From positions 1-64,000 of the forward strand of contig JAHBNG010000071.1 of the NCBI GenBank assembly GCA_019217005.1: 64,000 nucleotides of DNA. The letters are read 5' to 3'. The DNA comes from Chloroflexi bacterium TSY (GTDB lineage: Bacteria > Chloroflexota > Anaerolineae > Caldilineales > Caldilineaceae). Within the stretch, counting starts at the first letter, position 1. Each line of letters begins with the position of its first letter. Of this stretch, positions 8,827 to 17,576 are shown piece by piece. Below the pieces are notes generated by a model that saw only the letters and a program-made list of their open reading frames with translations, searched no databases and was not told where the DNA came from. Made by a program: the position numbers and the translations under genes.

Positions 8827-9985
8827 AATGTCTCCATTTCTCATATCTTTCAACATCTCTGTTTGTCGTTCTAGGGCTAATTCTTTCGAAAGCAAATTCA
8901 AAGTGATGTGAAGATAATGGCTCGATATTTAGCTTGTAGGCTTCTAGCTCTTTTTTCTGAGAAATCAGTTCTAGAACCTCCGGATTTTCTTCAGATTCCA
9001 TTCTTTCTATGGCCAGATCACAAAGATTTGCCAGATCTCGCCCGGAGAACCCCTCCGTTCTTTCCGCTAAATCTTCTAGAGAAACTTTGCTCTCATAGCC
9101 CTCACGGATGATTCGTTTTTCTAAAATTTCTAATCGTGCAAGACCGTTAGGCAATGGCACATAGATTAGACGAGCACCAAATCGCTCCAGAATAGGTTTG
9201 TCTATCGTCCAAGGCAAATTGGTTGCCGCGATGGTTAACACATAATTCACTTGTTCCGAATGTCTTGTCAGACCATCCAACTCCGCAAGCAATGTTGAAA
9301 CAATTCTACGTTCAGCTCCCGTGTCACCTTGATCACGTTGCGGTGCAAGTGCATCAAATTCCTCCAAGAAGATTACCGATGGAGCGCTATGACTTGCCTC
9401 TCGATATAATTCACTGATCAACTGGGATGATTCGCCAAACCATTTTGATAATAGATCACTTACTTTGACACTAAAGAATGTTGCATCTAATTCATTTGAT
9501 GCGGCGGCGGCTAACATTGTTTTACCGGTGCCAGGTGGTCCATAAAGGAGTATCTTATCGATGGGCCGACGATTGATATTATCGGGTCGACGCACAAGGG
9601 CGAAAGCATATGATGACTTAATCGCTAACTTACACTCCTCTAAATTACCAATGTCATTCCACTCAATTTTTGCTTGTGTGATAAATGATCTGATTCTATC
9701 TTGATGTTGATTTGAACGAGAGCCGTTATCCGTAGGTTTTGAGGAAGATGATTGCTCTAATTGATTCGCTAACTCGGAATATGCAGTTGCTACTTCGAGT
9801 TGCCGTTGCTTTACTTCTAAATTTACAGCGTATTCGGCAAGCTGAGTCTGCAATTTAGCGCAGTGTCGATAACTTTGAGCCGCTGCCTTAAAGTTTTTTG
9901 CTGTTCGTTGATGGCGAGCTCGCTTTAATTGATGGTCCAGCTGTTGACTGATAAGACCACCCAAATTGACTGTTTGTCTATCCAT
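8813..9985 (-). CDS. Divergent Vps4-like AAA ATPase with N-terminal MIT-like domain
   Basis: 390 residues from ATG 9985. Residues 14-78 are helical with AAAQSYRHCAKLQTQLAEYA, an MIT-like pattern. The AAA domain has Walker A GPPGTGKT (149-156) and pore region SDLLSKWFGESS. Two departures stand out: Walker B reads VIFLEEFD, with Glu where the Mg-coordinating Asp is expected, and the second region of homology reads ILERFGARLIYVPLP, lacking the usual RxxRFD arrangement of arginine fingers. The C-terminus NRDVERYEKW is the Vps4-type terminal helix. Compared with its paralogue two genes downstream it looks like a less active or regulatory partner in a mixed hexamer. It is followed, with overlap, by an ESCRT-III-like gene, a tight pairing. 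Confidence 0.75.
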   Translation of the reverse strand: MDRQTVNLGGLISQQLDHQLKRARHQRTAKNFKAAAQSYRHCAKLQTQLAEYAVNLEVKQRQLEVATAYSELANQLEQSSSSKPTDNGSRSNQHQDRIRSFITQAKIEWNDIGNLEECKLAIKSSYAFALVRRPDNINRRPIDKILLYGPPGTGKTMLAAAASNELDATFFSVKVSDLLSKWFGESSQLISELYREASHSAPSVIFLEEFDALAPQRDQGDTGAERRIVSTLLAELDGLTRHSEQVNYVLTIAATNLPWTIDKPILERFGARLIYVPLPNGLARLEILEKRIIREGYESKVSLEDLAERTEGFSGRDLANLCDLAIERMESEENPEVLELISQKKELEAYKLNIEPLSSHHFEFAFERISPRTTNRDVERYEKWRHYASF

Positions 9986-10030
9986 TTGTCGATCATTTAA
10001 GGAATATGCGTTCTATGCAGTCGTCGGGTT

Positions 10031-10117
10031 AGAAACTATCCGAAAAGTAGTTGTGGGTCCGACCAACTTCCCGGGTGAAAATACATCATCACACAACTTT
10101 TCAGACAAGCGCTTAGT
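10031..10117. repeat. CTATCCGAAAAGT palindromic repeat, copy 1
   Basis: About 87 bp with complementary ends (CTATCCGAAAAGT near the left, ACTTTTC-GA-A near the right). It lies in the 127-bp gap between the first operon gene (stop at 10113) and the AAA gene (start 9985). Copies occur at 26858-26949 and 53823-53910, both between genes; this one is the most diverged. Confidence 0.75.
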
Positions 10118-10712
10118 CAGTTATACTACGGGGAGATTCAGTGAATCCCGATTCCATAACGTCAGAAAAATCTTCTTCAGATGTCAGCGCCTCAGATGCA
10201 GCCGACATCTGGATTTCGGCCAAAATCGCATCGACTTCCATATCTCCAGTTGCTGTTCCGCTGTCCGCTAATTGTGCATCTCCAAATGCTTTTAGGATTT
10301 GGTCGAGCTTCTGATCTGCTACGGTTCCTACCGTTACCATTTCGTCTACCCAATTCCCGATTTCTAACGCATCCGTTTCCTTGAGAATATTCCCTAGCGG
10401 GCTGTCTGCGCCTAATTCTTGATAGGCCATCGTCAGATCGACGATTTGGATGAGTTTACCGACTCTCTGCATGTTCTTTTGAAGGATATCAATACGGCGC
10501 GAGATGTCTCGAATCTGACGAGCCTTAACTTGCTGTAAGGACGGCGATTTTTCTCGCTTGGCTTCTTCAAATAAAGTTGTTTTCTGGCGTTCAAATTCCT
10601 GAAGATCACGCAACTGTTTTTGTTCAGATGCCTCGAGTTTAACTTTCTCTAGATGTAGTTCATCATAACTTAAATCAGCTAAACTGTTCCTTCGTCTAAA
10701 TAAGTTTCTCAT
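10113..10712 (-). CDS. Coiled-coil protein, second ESCRT-III-like candidate
   Basis: 199 residues from ATG 10712, with GGAG about 9 nt upstream; first gene of the operon. The N-terminus is basic (MRNLFRRRN), followed by a long charged helix (18-60), a second helix (SRRIDILQKNMQRVGKLIQIVDLTMAYQEL broken near its end), a third helical segment ending LDQILKAFGD, and an acidic, Ser/Thr-rich tail containing DMEVDAILAEIQM. The order, with a short hydrophobic helix in an acidic tail, resembles archaeal CdvB and eukaryotic CHMP proteins. Sequence similarity to the other ESCRT-III-like protein of this operon is weak by eye. The genes pair as coiled-coil then AAA twice in succession. Function inferred from context; it may be only a coiled-coil adaptor. 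Confidence 0.5.
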   Translation of the reverse strand: MRNLFRRRNSLADLSYDELHLEKVKLEASEQKQLRDLQEFERQKTTLFEEAKREKSPSLQQVKARQIRDISRRIDILQKNMQRVGKLIQIVDLTMAYQELGADSPLGNILKETDALEIGNWVDEMVTVGTVADQKLDQILKAFGDAQLADSGTATGDMEVDAILAEIQMSAASEALTSEEDFSDVMESGFTESPRSITD

Positions 10713-10787
10713 AATTCATTCTCTCCAAAATGTAAGCTGCCAAAAAAGTCAAACTCGTTAACGAAATGGTTTTTGCAAGATGCAAAT

Positions 10788-10815
10788 CCTATACCACAAT
10801 TCGTCTCATTGTAAA
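10788..10815 (-). promoter_or_regulatory. Candidate promoter of the ESCRT-like operon
   Basis: On the minus strand TTTACA (10815-10810) and TATAGG (10793-10788) are 16 bp apart, fitting -35 and -10 boxes, about 75 bp upstream of the first start codon. By eye only. Confidence 0.3.
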
Positions 10816-10853
10816 TCCACCTTGAGTACCTCCCAGATCCTCATAGCCACATC

Positions 10854-10912
10854 ATTTAAACTTCGAACAATTGTCTCTCGACAGAAAACGATTCTATTGT
10901 CCGAAGTTTAAG
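10854..10912. repeat. AAACTTCGGACAAT palindrome upstream of the ESCRT-like operon
   Basis: About 55 bp: TTTAAACTTCGAACAAT pairs with ATTGTCCGAAGTTTAA around the core GTCTCTCGACAGAAAACGA. It lies upstream of the candidate promoter. The same unit, inverted, is 36 bp before the EAD1-EAD2 gene (38667-38722). It may be a shared operator or just a dispersed repeat. Confidence 0.8.
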
Positions 10913-11566
10913 AGGCGTCTCTATCAGAATAACGATTTCAAACTTATTTTGATCAAATGCGATAACTTCATCATGAGCAGTATAACAGAAAATCTAGATG
11001 AAATCTACCAGGATTTTCCATATATTTGCTGTTACTTTACAACTATGCCAACATAGGGCAAACGGAGATCTCGATGAAAGCGAGTTTTCATCATAACCAT
11101 GACATGGGTAAATCAAAAAAAGAAAGGCTTGGCTCATTTATGAGAAGAGTAAAACGAGTGCAATTCTGAGAGAAAAAGTGAGTTTGATTCACTCTCTCAG
11201 CTGATGAGCGAAAGGGTCAGGTGCAGTTGACACTGGATAGCAATTCTGCAGAGAATCATCTTGTAACACGAGCAACGAGAAGAAACGGCACACCAAATAT
11301 CAACAGGACCCAGAAGACGTCAGAGAAGAAATAGCAAAATGATAAGCGAGGATGGGATCTCCAGCTATTCCTATTAGAAATGGCCAGTATCTCATACGAA
11401 GGAGTATTCAGATGTATGAAATTTCTATGTATCAATGAACCTCTGAGCTATTTCATACCTAGTCGGGTTCAGTACCAATCATTATATCATCCGCAGAGAA
11501 ATTTGACAACCCTGCAAAAAGTGGTCCGGAATGTAGCTGAATCTCGCTTGCTGACTTGCGGTTTTC
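10913..11566. other. Intergenic region without recognised genes
   Basis: About 650 bp, A/T-rich. Only short, poorly coding frames are present and no recognisable domain or strong hairpin was seen. It separates the operon promoter region from the 3' end of the glycosyltransferase gene. Confidence 0.5.
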
Positions 11567-13813
11567 CTACTTTGTGACTGTCACTTGACCACAATGTACG
11601 AGCTTTCTGCGAATCGCTCTAACATCATCACGCATCCCAATCACAACGGAATACTCTTCTGTGGGCGTCTCTGGATTCAAATTAATATCTACCTCATCCC
11701 GCACAAACTGACCCACATCCCACGTACTCGTCGGAAATCGCTGCAACACCTCGCCCTCTCGATCAAGCCGCTCGCCCCAAACGCCTTCGGGGCCGATGAC
11801 CTGCGCTGTGGCGAGGTAGTCCACATCGAGCGGCTCTGTGGCTTGCCACCAGAGACGTACATGAACCCAACCACTGGGGGGATGGAGCTCTGTATCTCTG
11901 GCTGAGACTTGCGGGTTGAGGATTTCGCAGGCGAAGAGGTGGAGACCGGGTGCGAGTTCGGCGTTGGGATAGACCGCTTGTGGGCTGAGGGCAGGGAGTT
12001 CATCAAAATGGGTTTTGAGTGCGTAACCGGTGAGGTTGATGCCACGCGGGCTTTGCTCGGTGATGATGGGATAGTGTTGGCTGATCCAGCGTTCGACGTT
12101 GCGGTCGTCATCGACACCGTCCAGGTGGCTTTGGGTGAGCCAGAGGGTGGCGGCACCCAGTTCTTTGGGAATGCCGCGGATGGGTGGGCCAACAATTTCG
12201 TCAAGTTGGTCAGGTGCGATATATTCACCGAAGAGACCAAAGACTGGTAGGACTTCGAATGGGTAACGCTGTTGGAGGTACCAGTCCATGGGGCGGTGGG
12301 TGTAGTTGAGGTGTGCGACAGCGGCGCTGGTTAGACCAGGGCTGGCTTGCTGATACTCGTCGATGTAGTTGGCGGCAGCGCGCCAGTTTTCGCGGTAGGC
12401 ATCAGGTGTCCAGAGGCGTGGAAGGGCAAAGGCAATCAGTAGGACCGTGATCACGCTCATGACCCAACCAATTATGCGCCAGTAGGTACCTAGCGACACA
12501 ACGCCTGCTGCAATGACCCAAAGGACAAATGGAGCCATAAAGAGCAGATAGCGGTCTTCAGCAAAGATGGAGTCGCTGCGACTAAGGAGGAGATTGGCGA
12601 TGAGAAGAGGCGTCCCGATCCAAACGAGGAGCCAGAGTCGTTCCAGGTAGATGTTCGCTGCGGTCTGAGGGTGATTGACAAAAGATAATGATTCAAGAAG
12701 TCCACGAAGAGACACGAAGCCAAGACCGTTCTTCATGAACTTTGTGTTCCTATGTGGCTCACCTAGATCTTGAGGTGTTTTCGTTTGAGAAGGTGAGGAT
12801 GGAAGTCGGGGCAACAGGAATCCGAGGAGCAGAAGAATGCCAAAGATCATGAGTGCCACGTCTGCAACACCGTCGGGCCAATTCTCGCGCCAGATGGTAA
12901 AGATCTTGAGCAAACTTCGGGTGTTTGGGATAAAATTGGCGAACGCTGTCGCAGGAGCGCTCTCCACCGCGTTGACGCCCCAAGCATTGCGAGCCAGTGG
13001 CAAGAATAACACTCCTACGATGCTTAGCGCGATGGTCCCCTCCACAAACCGCCTCACATTCAGACGACTTGGCCAGCGAACACTCGTTGACCTATCCTGT
13101 GACTCAATCCGTTTTAACGGATTTCCCTTATCAGACAGGTATTTCAATGCCTGACGATTCTGGCCATTCTGGCTCTCGTACGCCTGATTCTGCTCCCGAT
13201 CCACCACATGCAACACGATCAACGCCAACCCCATCGCTGGCAACATAAACGCGCTAAAAAGATATGAATAGAGAGCGAATTCCATCGCCACGATCATGCC
13301 GATCCACCAGAGAATCCGCCTCGCGGTACGATCTTCCCACCACGCACGCGCCAGACAATAGGCGGCCCAGACGATTCCCGTTGTGGCGGGTTGGAACATG
13401 CGGAGTTCCTGGCTATACCAGACGAGTACTGGACTCAGCGCGACGAATAATCCTGTCAGTAGGGCGGTGATACGTCCGCTAATTCTACGCGCGAGGAGCA
13501 AAACGCCCAGGACGGTGAGAACACCAAGCAGCGCGCCGGATGCGCGCAGGGCTGTATCGTTTTGATTGAGTCCCAAGGGTGTGAGAAGCCAGTGCCAAAG
13601 CTTGAGTAAGGTATAGTAAGCAGGTGGATGCTTCTCTTCGAGCAGACGGAAGGTAGCAGGCCACATGTAGTCGATGCCTTCTTGGACCGCCCAACGCAGG
13701 GTGATGGCTTCATCAAACCAGAAGCTGTGGTAGTCGAGTCGCCAAAAGCGGGTGAGGGTGGCGATGGCGAGGATGATGAGTTCGGGGTATGGCTTGGGAG
13801 ACGATTGGTTCAT
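11567..13813 (-). CDS. GT-C fold membrane glycosyltransferase (ArnT/PMT-like)
   Basis: 748 residues from ATG 13813. Near the N-terminus, FWRLDYHSFWFDEAITL carries the conserved Asp-Glu of the first periplasmic loop of lipid-linked-sugar glycosyltransferases (PMT_2/ArnT type), followed by a HPPAYY motif. At least ten hydrophobic segments follow (for example around residues 95-110, 120-140, 165-210, 265-280 and 420-470). The last 250 residues are soluble, mainly beta, and probably extracytoplasmic. Expected role: transfer of a sugar from a polyprenyl-phosphate donor to a surface polymer or protein. A long charged insertion near residues 205-235 is unusual. Neighbours give no clear pathway. Confidence 0.75.
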   Translation of the reverse strand: MNQSSPKPYPELIILAIATLTRFWRLDYHSFWFDEAITLRWAVQEGIDYMWPATFRLLEEKHPPAYYTLLKLWHWLLTPLGLNQNDTALRASGALLGVLTVLGVLLLARRISGRITALLTGLFVALSPVLVWYSQELRMFQPATTGIVWAAYCLARAWWEDRTARRILWWIGMIVAMEFALYSYLFSAFMLPAMGLALIVLHVVDREQNQAYESQNGQNRQALKYLSDKGNPLKRIESQDRSTSVRWPSRLNVRRFVEGTIALSIVGVLFLPLARNAWGVNAVESAPATAFANFIPNTRSLLKIFTIWRENWPDGVADVALMIFGILLLLGFLLPRLPSSPSQTKTPQDLGEPHRNTKFMKNGLGFVSLRGLLESLSFVNHPQTAANIYLERLWLLVWIGTPLLIANLLLSRSDSIFAEDRYLLFMAPFVLWVIAAGVVSLGTYWRIIGWVMSVITVLLIAFALPRLWTPDAYRENWRAAANYIDEYQQASPGLTSAAVAHLNYTHRPMDWYLQQRYPFEVLPVFGLFGEYIAPDQLDEIVGPPIRGIPKELGAATLWLTQSHLDGVDDDRNVERWISQHYPIITEQSPRGINLTGYALKTHFDELPALSPQAVYPNAELAPGLHLFACEILNPQVSARDTELHPPSGWVHVRLWWQATEPLDVDYLATAQVIGPEGVWGERLDREGEVLQRFPTSTWDVGQFVRDEVDINLNPETPTEEYSVVIGMRDDVRAIRRKLVHCGQVTVTK

Positions 13814-13905
13814 TTCATGCTTGCTACGATGCCCATTGGGTGAGCATGAACAAACAAGCTGTTTGTTCTACTTTTTTGTGGGTGTGTACCACAAAGTGTC
13901 TATTT

Positions 13906-13942
13906 GTTTGGGCCTGCAATGGTGCAGGCCGTCGGCCCAAAC
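13906..13942. terminator. Nested hairpin downstream of recJ
   Basis: GTTTGGGCC (13906-13914) pairs with GGCCCAAAC (13934-13942); alternatively GGCCTGCA (13911-13918) pairs with TGCAGGCC (13923-13930). The two pairings share GGCC and exclude each other. It lies between recJ and the glycosyltransferase gene; there is no clear T-tract. Confidence 0.35.
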
Positions 13943-14051
13943 AGGGGCCTTGCGGCGCACTCAACCATCAATTGCATATCGACAAAAAGTTGTCGATCTT
14001 GATCCGTTAAGGGCCTAAATGGAGACCGATTGATCAGAGAATCTGCTTCAT

Positions 14052-16646
14052 TTACAGACGTTGGGACACACTGTCTTTTTTGTCGAGCTGGATGAGTTCG
14101 TCAACCTTTGTGCGGAGAAAAAATCGTCGGTAAGCGCGAATTTCGTTTAGACATCTCTCTAGTTCAGTTTGTAGCTGAGCTGTGCGTTCGGCGTTTTCGT
14201 CTTGGGTCCCTTGCATGAGGTAGACTTGATTGACCGTCTCTTCACCTGTGGTGCGGATGAGTCCTTTGGCAACAAGCCATTGCAGCCCGAGACGAATGAT
14301 CTGTTCTGTCATACCAAGACGTGCAGCTGCGCGCTGGATAGAGAAGGCATTGTCCCGGTTCATGGCGTGTTTGCACATACCGGCGATGCTTTGCAGAACA
14401 CTTGCCACTGAGTCATTTGTTGTTTTTTTCCCGCATAAGTAGAGAATGCTGGGCTGAACTTGGCTTAAGATTTCGTGTAGTAATGCTGAGGCTGGTGGTG
14501 TACTCCACAAGATGAGAGGTCGATCAGATTGTGCAGTGGTCAGTTCTGTGCGCGGTGAATAGATGACATCGGCGCTGCTTATCCTGTTGATGTTGACGAT
14601 GCCGCCCTGAACGTCATTCTCGTTCGCGCGATTCTGGTTCGTTCCATTGTCTGGATTTTGATTCGTGGGTAGATAGATACCTTCCGCATACCAGAGCGCT
14701 TCTTCGTGTTTGGGAAGGTCGCTGGGTTCGATTGTCTGATGACGAAAGTCATGAATCTGAAGACCGGTTTGTGCCTTTTCTCCGGAGGTTGTTCCTATCT
14801 GGAGTGGGACCTCTTCGCTAGCACGACTGGCGATATAGGTTAGCTGTAAGCTCCGCTCGCCCCGAAATTCGTTGATATCTAGCGTGTAAACAAGATCCAG
14901 CGGTGCGGAGGGGAGCGTACTTTGTCCGCCATTGAACCAGATAACAGGGAGAACAACGCTATTTTCGACTTGTTGAACAGTCAGGCGGCGATGCGTGCCA
15001 TCTTGTCCCAATGTGCGGTCATGGATGATACGCAGATTTTGACTCATGAACTGCGGCGTTGGGTTGCCATTGCCAAAGGGTGCCAGTCGCTGTAAATCTT
15101 CAGCGAGCGACATGGTGATCTCATCAAGAGGCAGTATGGCATCAATGGTCAGGCTGGGAGGACCATCTTCTGTACGATGTAGTTCGATTTGGCGGTCCAG
15201 CTCGCGGCGGAAGGCATTGATGTTTTCGGGTAAAAGGCTCAAGCCTGCTGCACCAGGGTGCCCGCCGTGATTCAAAAGCAAGTGGCTACAAGCAGCGATG
15301 GATGCACCGATGTCGACGCCTTGGATGCTGCGCGCACTGCCGCGCGCTGGTTCACCTGGTGGGTTGAGCAGCAGGACGGTGGGACGGTTGTATTCTTCGA
15401 CGAGGCGCGAGGCAACGATACCAACAATCCCTGCATGCCAACCGGGATGGCTGAGCACCAGACCATTGTAGTTGAGCAGGCTGGGATCGCGCTCGATCAT
15501 CTCTCGGGCAACATTCGCAATCTGTTGAGTAAGTTGGCGACGCTCTTGGTTCAGGCGCTCCATCTTGGCTGCAAGTTGTCCGGCACGAATTGCATCTTGT
15601 GTCGTGAGCAATTCGACGGCTACGGTCGCGTCTTCGAGGCGACCTAGTGCATTCATGCGCGGTCCGAGTTGGAAGCCAATCGACTCTGCATTGACGCTCT
15701 CGGGCGATATACGTGAAACGTTCATCAATGCCAACAACCCAACGCGTTGAGTCTTGCGTAGCTGTTTCAGCCCGATTTGGAGTAAGTAACGGGCGTCGTG
15801 AACCTGTTCTGCAACATCTGCCACAATACCCAAGGCAACCAGATCCAGCAGTTCTTTTTCCTCCCCTGAACAATCTGCAAGCCGGTAAAGCTCCTGGATT
15901 AGTTTGTAGGCGACACCAACGCCTGGCAAGGTGCGCAGTGGATCGTCAGGGGGCTGAAATTTGGGATTGACGATTGCATCAGACCAGCGAACAGAGGGTA
16001 AATGAGTAGTTTGTGCATCAACATCTATGTCGCTGTTGGAGTCAGCCATAATGTACTGTAGACCACCCGGCATTGGGAGACCCCACAAAGGATCAATGCC
16101 TGGCGCAAGTCCCAAAAATTCGGCTGTTAGGTCGTGGTGATCTGTGACGACAACCGTTAAACCGTGTGCTTTGGCAAGAGCAATGCCTTCTACCTCGGCG
16201 ATTCCCGTATCGCACGTGAGCAATAGATTCGGCTGCCATTCTGGATCCTCCAGCCACGGTTTGAGGAAATCGGTTCGGATACCGTGGCTTTCCGCAAATC
16301 GGTTGGGAACATGAAATCGCACTCGCTCCGGGGTCGTTAGCTTGAGCAATCCCGCCACGAGTAGTGATGTGCTGGTCTGTCCATCAACGTCAAAGTCCCC
16401 CCAAACGAGAATATTCTGCCGATGTTCAACCGCATGATAGAGCAACTCCGCTGCTTCGGCGACGCCGAGTAACGCCGTGGGAAAGGCGGGCGTGTAATGT
16501 GCAGGATCAAGAAACTTGCGCGCCTTCTGTGGGGTATCGAAACCGCGTTGAGTCAAAAGCTGAGCGATAAGCGGATGTCCGCCAACTTCCTCAATTAAAG
16601 CAGGAGATGGTTCGGTGATCGGGGTGATCGTCCAGGCACGTTCCAT
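14052..16646 (-). CDS. recJ: Single-stranded-DNA-specific exonuclease RecJ
   Basis: 864 residues; ATG 16646 directly follows the stop of the upstream nuclease gene. RecJ degrades single-stranded DNA 5' to 3' in recombination and mismatch repair. Motifs: WGDFDVDGQTS (motif I, residues about 80-92), TCDTGIAEVEG, VVVTDHHDL (DHH), ALGRLEDA, then the DHHA1 half with HPGWHAGIVGIVASRL and GGHPGAAGLSL, followed by the OB-fold region. The protein is longer than the roughly 570 residues of E. coli RecJ; the extra C-terminal 250 residues include a winged-helix-like segment (RLGMTEQIIRLGLQWL) and a helical end, as in other long RecJ forms. Translational coupling with the PD-(D/E)XK gene suggests a repair operon. 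Confidence 0.95.
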   Translation of the reverse strand: MERAWTITPITEPSPALIEEVGGHPLIAQLLTQRGFDTPQKARKFLDPAHYTPAFPTALLGVAEAAELLYHAVEHRQNILVWGDFDVDGQTSTSLLVAGLLKLTTPERVRFHVPNRFAESHGIRTDFLKPWLEDPEWQPNLLLTCDTGIAEVEGIALAKAHGLTVVVTDHHDLTAEFLGLAPGIDPLWGLPMPGGLQYIMADSNSDIDVDAQTTHLPSVRWSDAIVNPKFQPPDDPLRTLPGVGVAYKLIQELYRLADCSGEEKELLDLVALGIVADVAEQVHDARYLLQIGLKQLRKTQRVGLLALMNVSRISPESVNAESIGFQLGPRMNALGRLEDATVAVELLTTQDAIRAGQLAAKMERLNQERRQLTQQIANVAREMIERDPSLLNYNGLVLSHPGWHAGIVGIVASRLVEEYNRPTVLLLNPPGEPARGSARSIQGVDIGASIAACSHLLLNHGGHPGAAGLSLLPENINAFRRELDRQIELHRTEDGPPSLTIDAILPLDEITMSLAEDLQRLAPFGNGNPTPQFMSQNLRIIHDRTLGQDGTHRRLTVQQVENSVVLPVIWFNGGQSTLPSAPLDLVYTLDINEFRGERSLQLTYIASRASEEVPLQIGTTSGEKAQTGLQIHDFRHQTIEPSDLPKHEEALWYAEGIYLPTNQNPDNGTNQNRANENDVQGGIVNINRISSADVIYSPRTELTTAQSDRPLILWSTPPASALLHEILSQVQPSILYLCGKKTTNDSVASVLQSIAGMCKHAMNRDNAFSIQRAAARLGMTEQIIRLGLQWLVAKGLIRTTGEETVNQVYLMQGTQDENAERTAQLQTELERCLNEIRAYRRFFLRTKVDELIQLDKKDSVSQRL

Positions 16647-17576
16647 TTAGAAGGCCAACTCCTCGATTTGATCAAGTGTGAATTCAAGGGCCGTTTCTGT
16701 GTCCACCATGAAAAAGTCTTCCAGGTCACTGCCATCGAGTTCATCTATATCTCCAGCGGTAAGACCTCGGTTGCAGCGACTACGATAGACACAGTAATTG
16801 CAGAATCGTTTGCGGTTGATCTCCGTATCTAATACTTTAGGGAAATCCTCTTCGCTGGTGTAGGCAAGGATTTTTGCTAGAATCTGATGTAGACGCTCTC
16901 CATTCTCGGCGTGTTGTGCGCTATCATATTGAAAGCGAATTGGCTGTTGGGGAGCAGCTGTAAACCAATAGAGCATGGTCACCTGTTCAGGTTGAATGGG
17001 GCCGAATGGTAGGTTTGCACTGGCCTCAACAAGCACGTAGGGATAGCAGATCGTCTGGAGTCGATGGCGCAAGGTTATGGGATCCGGGCGGCGGCGGTTG
17101 GTTTTCCAGTCAACAATCATGACTGGAGCCTGTCCAATACCGGGATTGTCTCCTTTATTGGTTGCTGCGATCAGATCATACTTTGCTGCCAGACGATAGC
17201 GTCCATTTGTATCTCCAAAGGGAATACTCAAGACTCGTTCCACCTCAATGTGGTCGCTGGGCAGTTCTGAGGGGCGATCGCTCTGATAGGCTTGAAACCA
17301 TCCATCTAATGGCGGCACAAGGCCTTGAGAAAGAAGATCGGGGTCCAGACCGATCTCGGCGCGCTCGACCAACCGATGGAAAGTTGAGCCTAACCGCATC
17401 AACTCTTCAAAGTCCTGGACGGGCGCTGCTTCAACGGCTGGCCAAGGCAACTGTTCTACATAGGTCAACCAGAAACGTCGCGGACAATCTTCAAATGCCT
17501 GTAGACTTGATTGACTAAAACTGAAGGTTTCGGGTAGTTCTAATGCTTGGTTGGACATGGCATCATGATAGCACAT
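16647..17576 (-). CDS. PD-(D/E)XK nuclease with C-terminal Cys cluster (RecB/Cas4-like)
   Basis: 309 residues from ATG 17576, or 303 from ATG 17558. The N-terminus FSQSSLQAFEDCPRRFWLTY is the Q-x-F-x-x-C-P-R-R/K motif that opens AddB/Cas4-type nucleases and supplies the first Fe-S cysteine. The nuclease core has VMIVDWKTN (motif D-x-K) around residues 150-160. The C-terminus FCNYCVYRSRCNRG supplies three further Cys, so a 4Fe-4S cluster is likely. The stop codon abuts the recJ start, consistent with a shared role in DNA end processing. No helicase is encoded nearby. Confidence 0.85.
   Translation of the reverse strand: MCYHDAMSNQALELPETFSFSQSSLQAFEDCPRRFWLTYVEQLPWPAVEAAPVQDFEELMRLGSTFHRLVERAEIGLDPDLLSQGLVPPLDGWFQAYQSDRPSELPSDHIEVERVLSIPFGDTNGRYRLAAKYDLIAATNKGDNPGIGQAPVMIVDWKTNRRRPDPITLRHRLQTICYPYVLVEASANLPFGPIQPEQVTMLYWFTAAPQQPIRFQYDSAQHAENGERLHQILAKILAYTSEEDFPKVLDTEINRKRFCNYCVYRSRCNRGLTAGDIDELDGSDLEDFFMVDTETALEFTLDQIEELAF

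Noticed and set aside
8236..8901. TTG start at 8901 for the ESCRT-III-like gene
   Set aside because: It would place 25 extra codons deep in the AAA gene; ATG 8826 has GGAG at ideal spacing and gives a basic N-terminus as expected.
10871..11577. Short plus-strand frames in the region before the glycosyltransferase gene
   Set aside because: They have no ribosome sites, overlap the palindrome and show no recognisable protein pattern.
16647..17576. Cas4 as the identity of the PD-(D/E)XK nuclease
   Set aside because: It has the Cys pattern and nuclease motif of Cas4/AddB-type enzymes, but it is longer than Cas4, abuts recJ and has no cas genes nearby.
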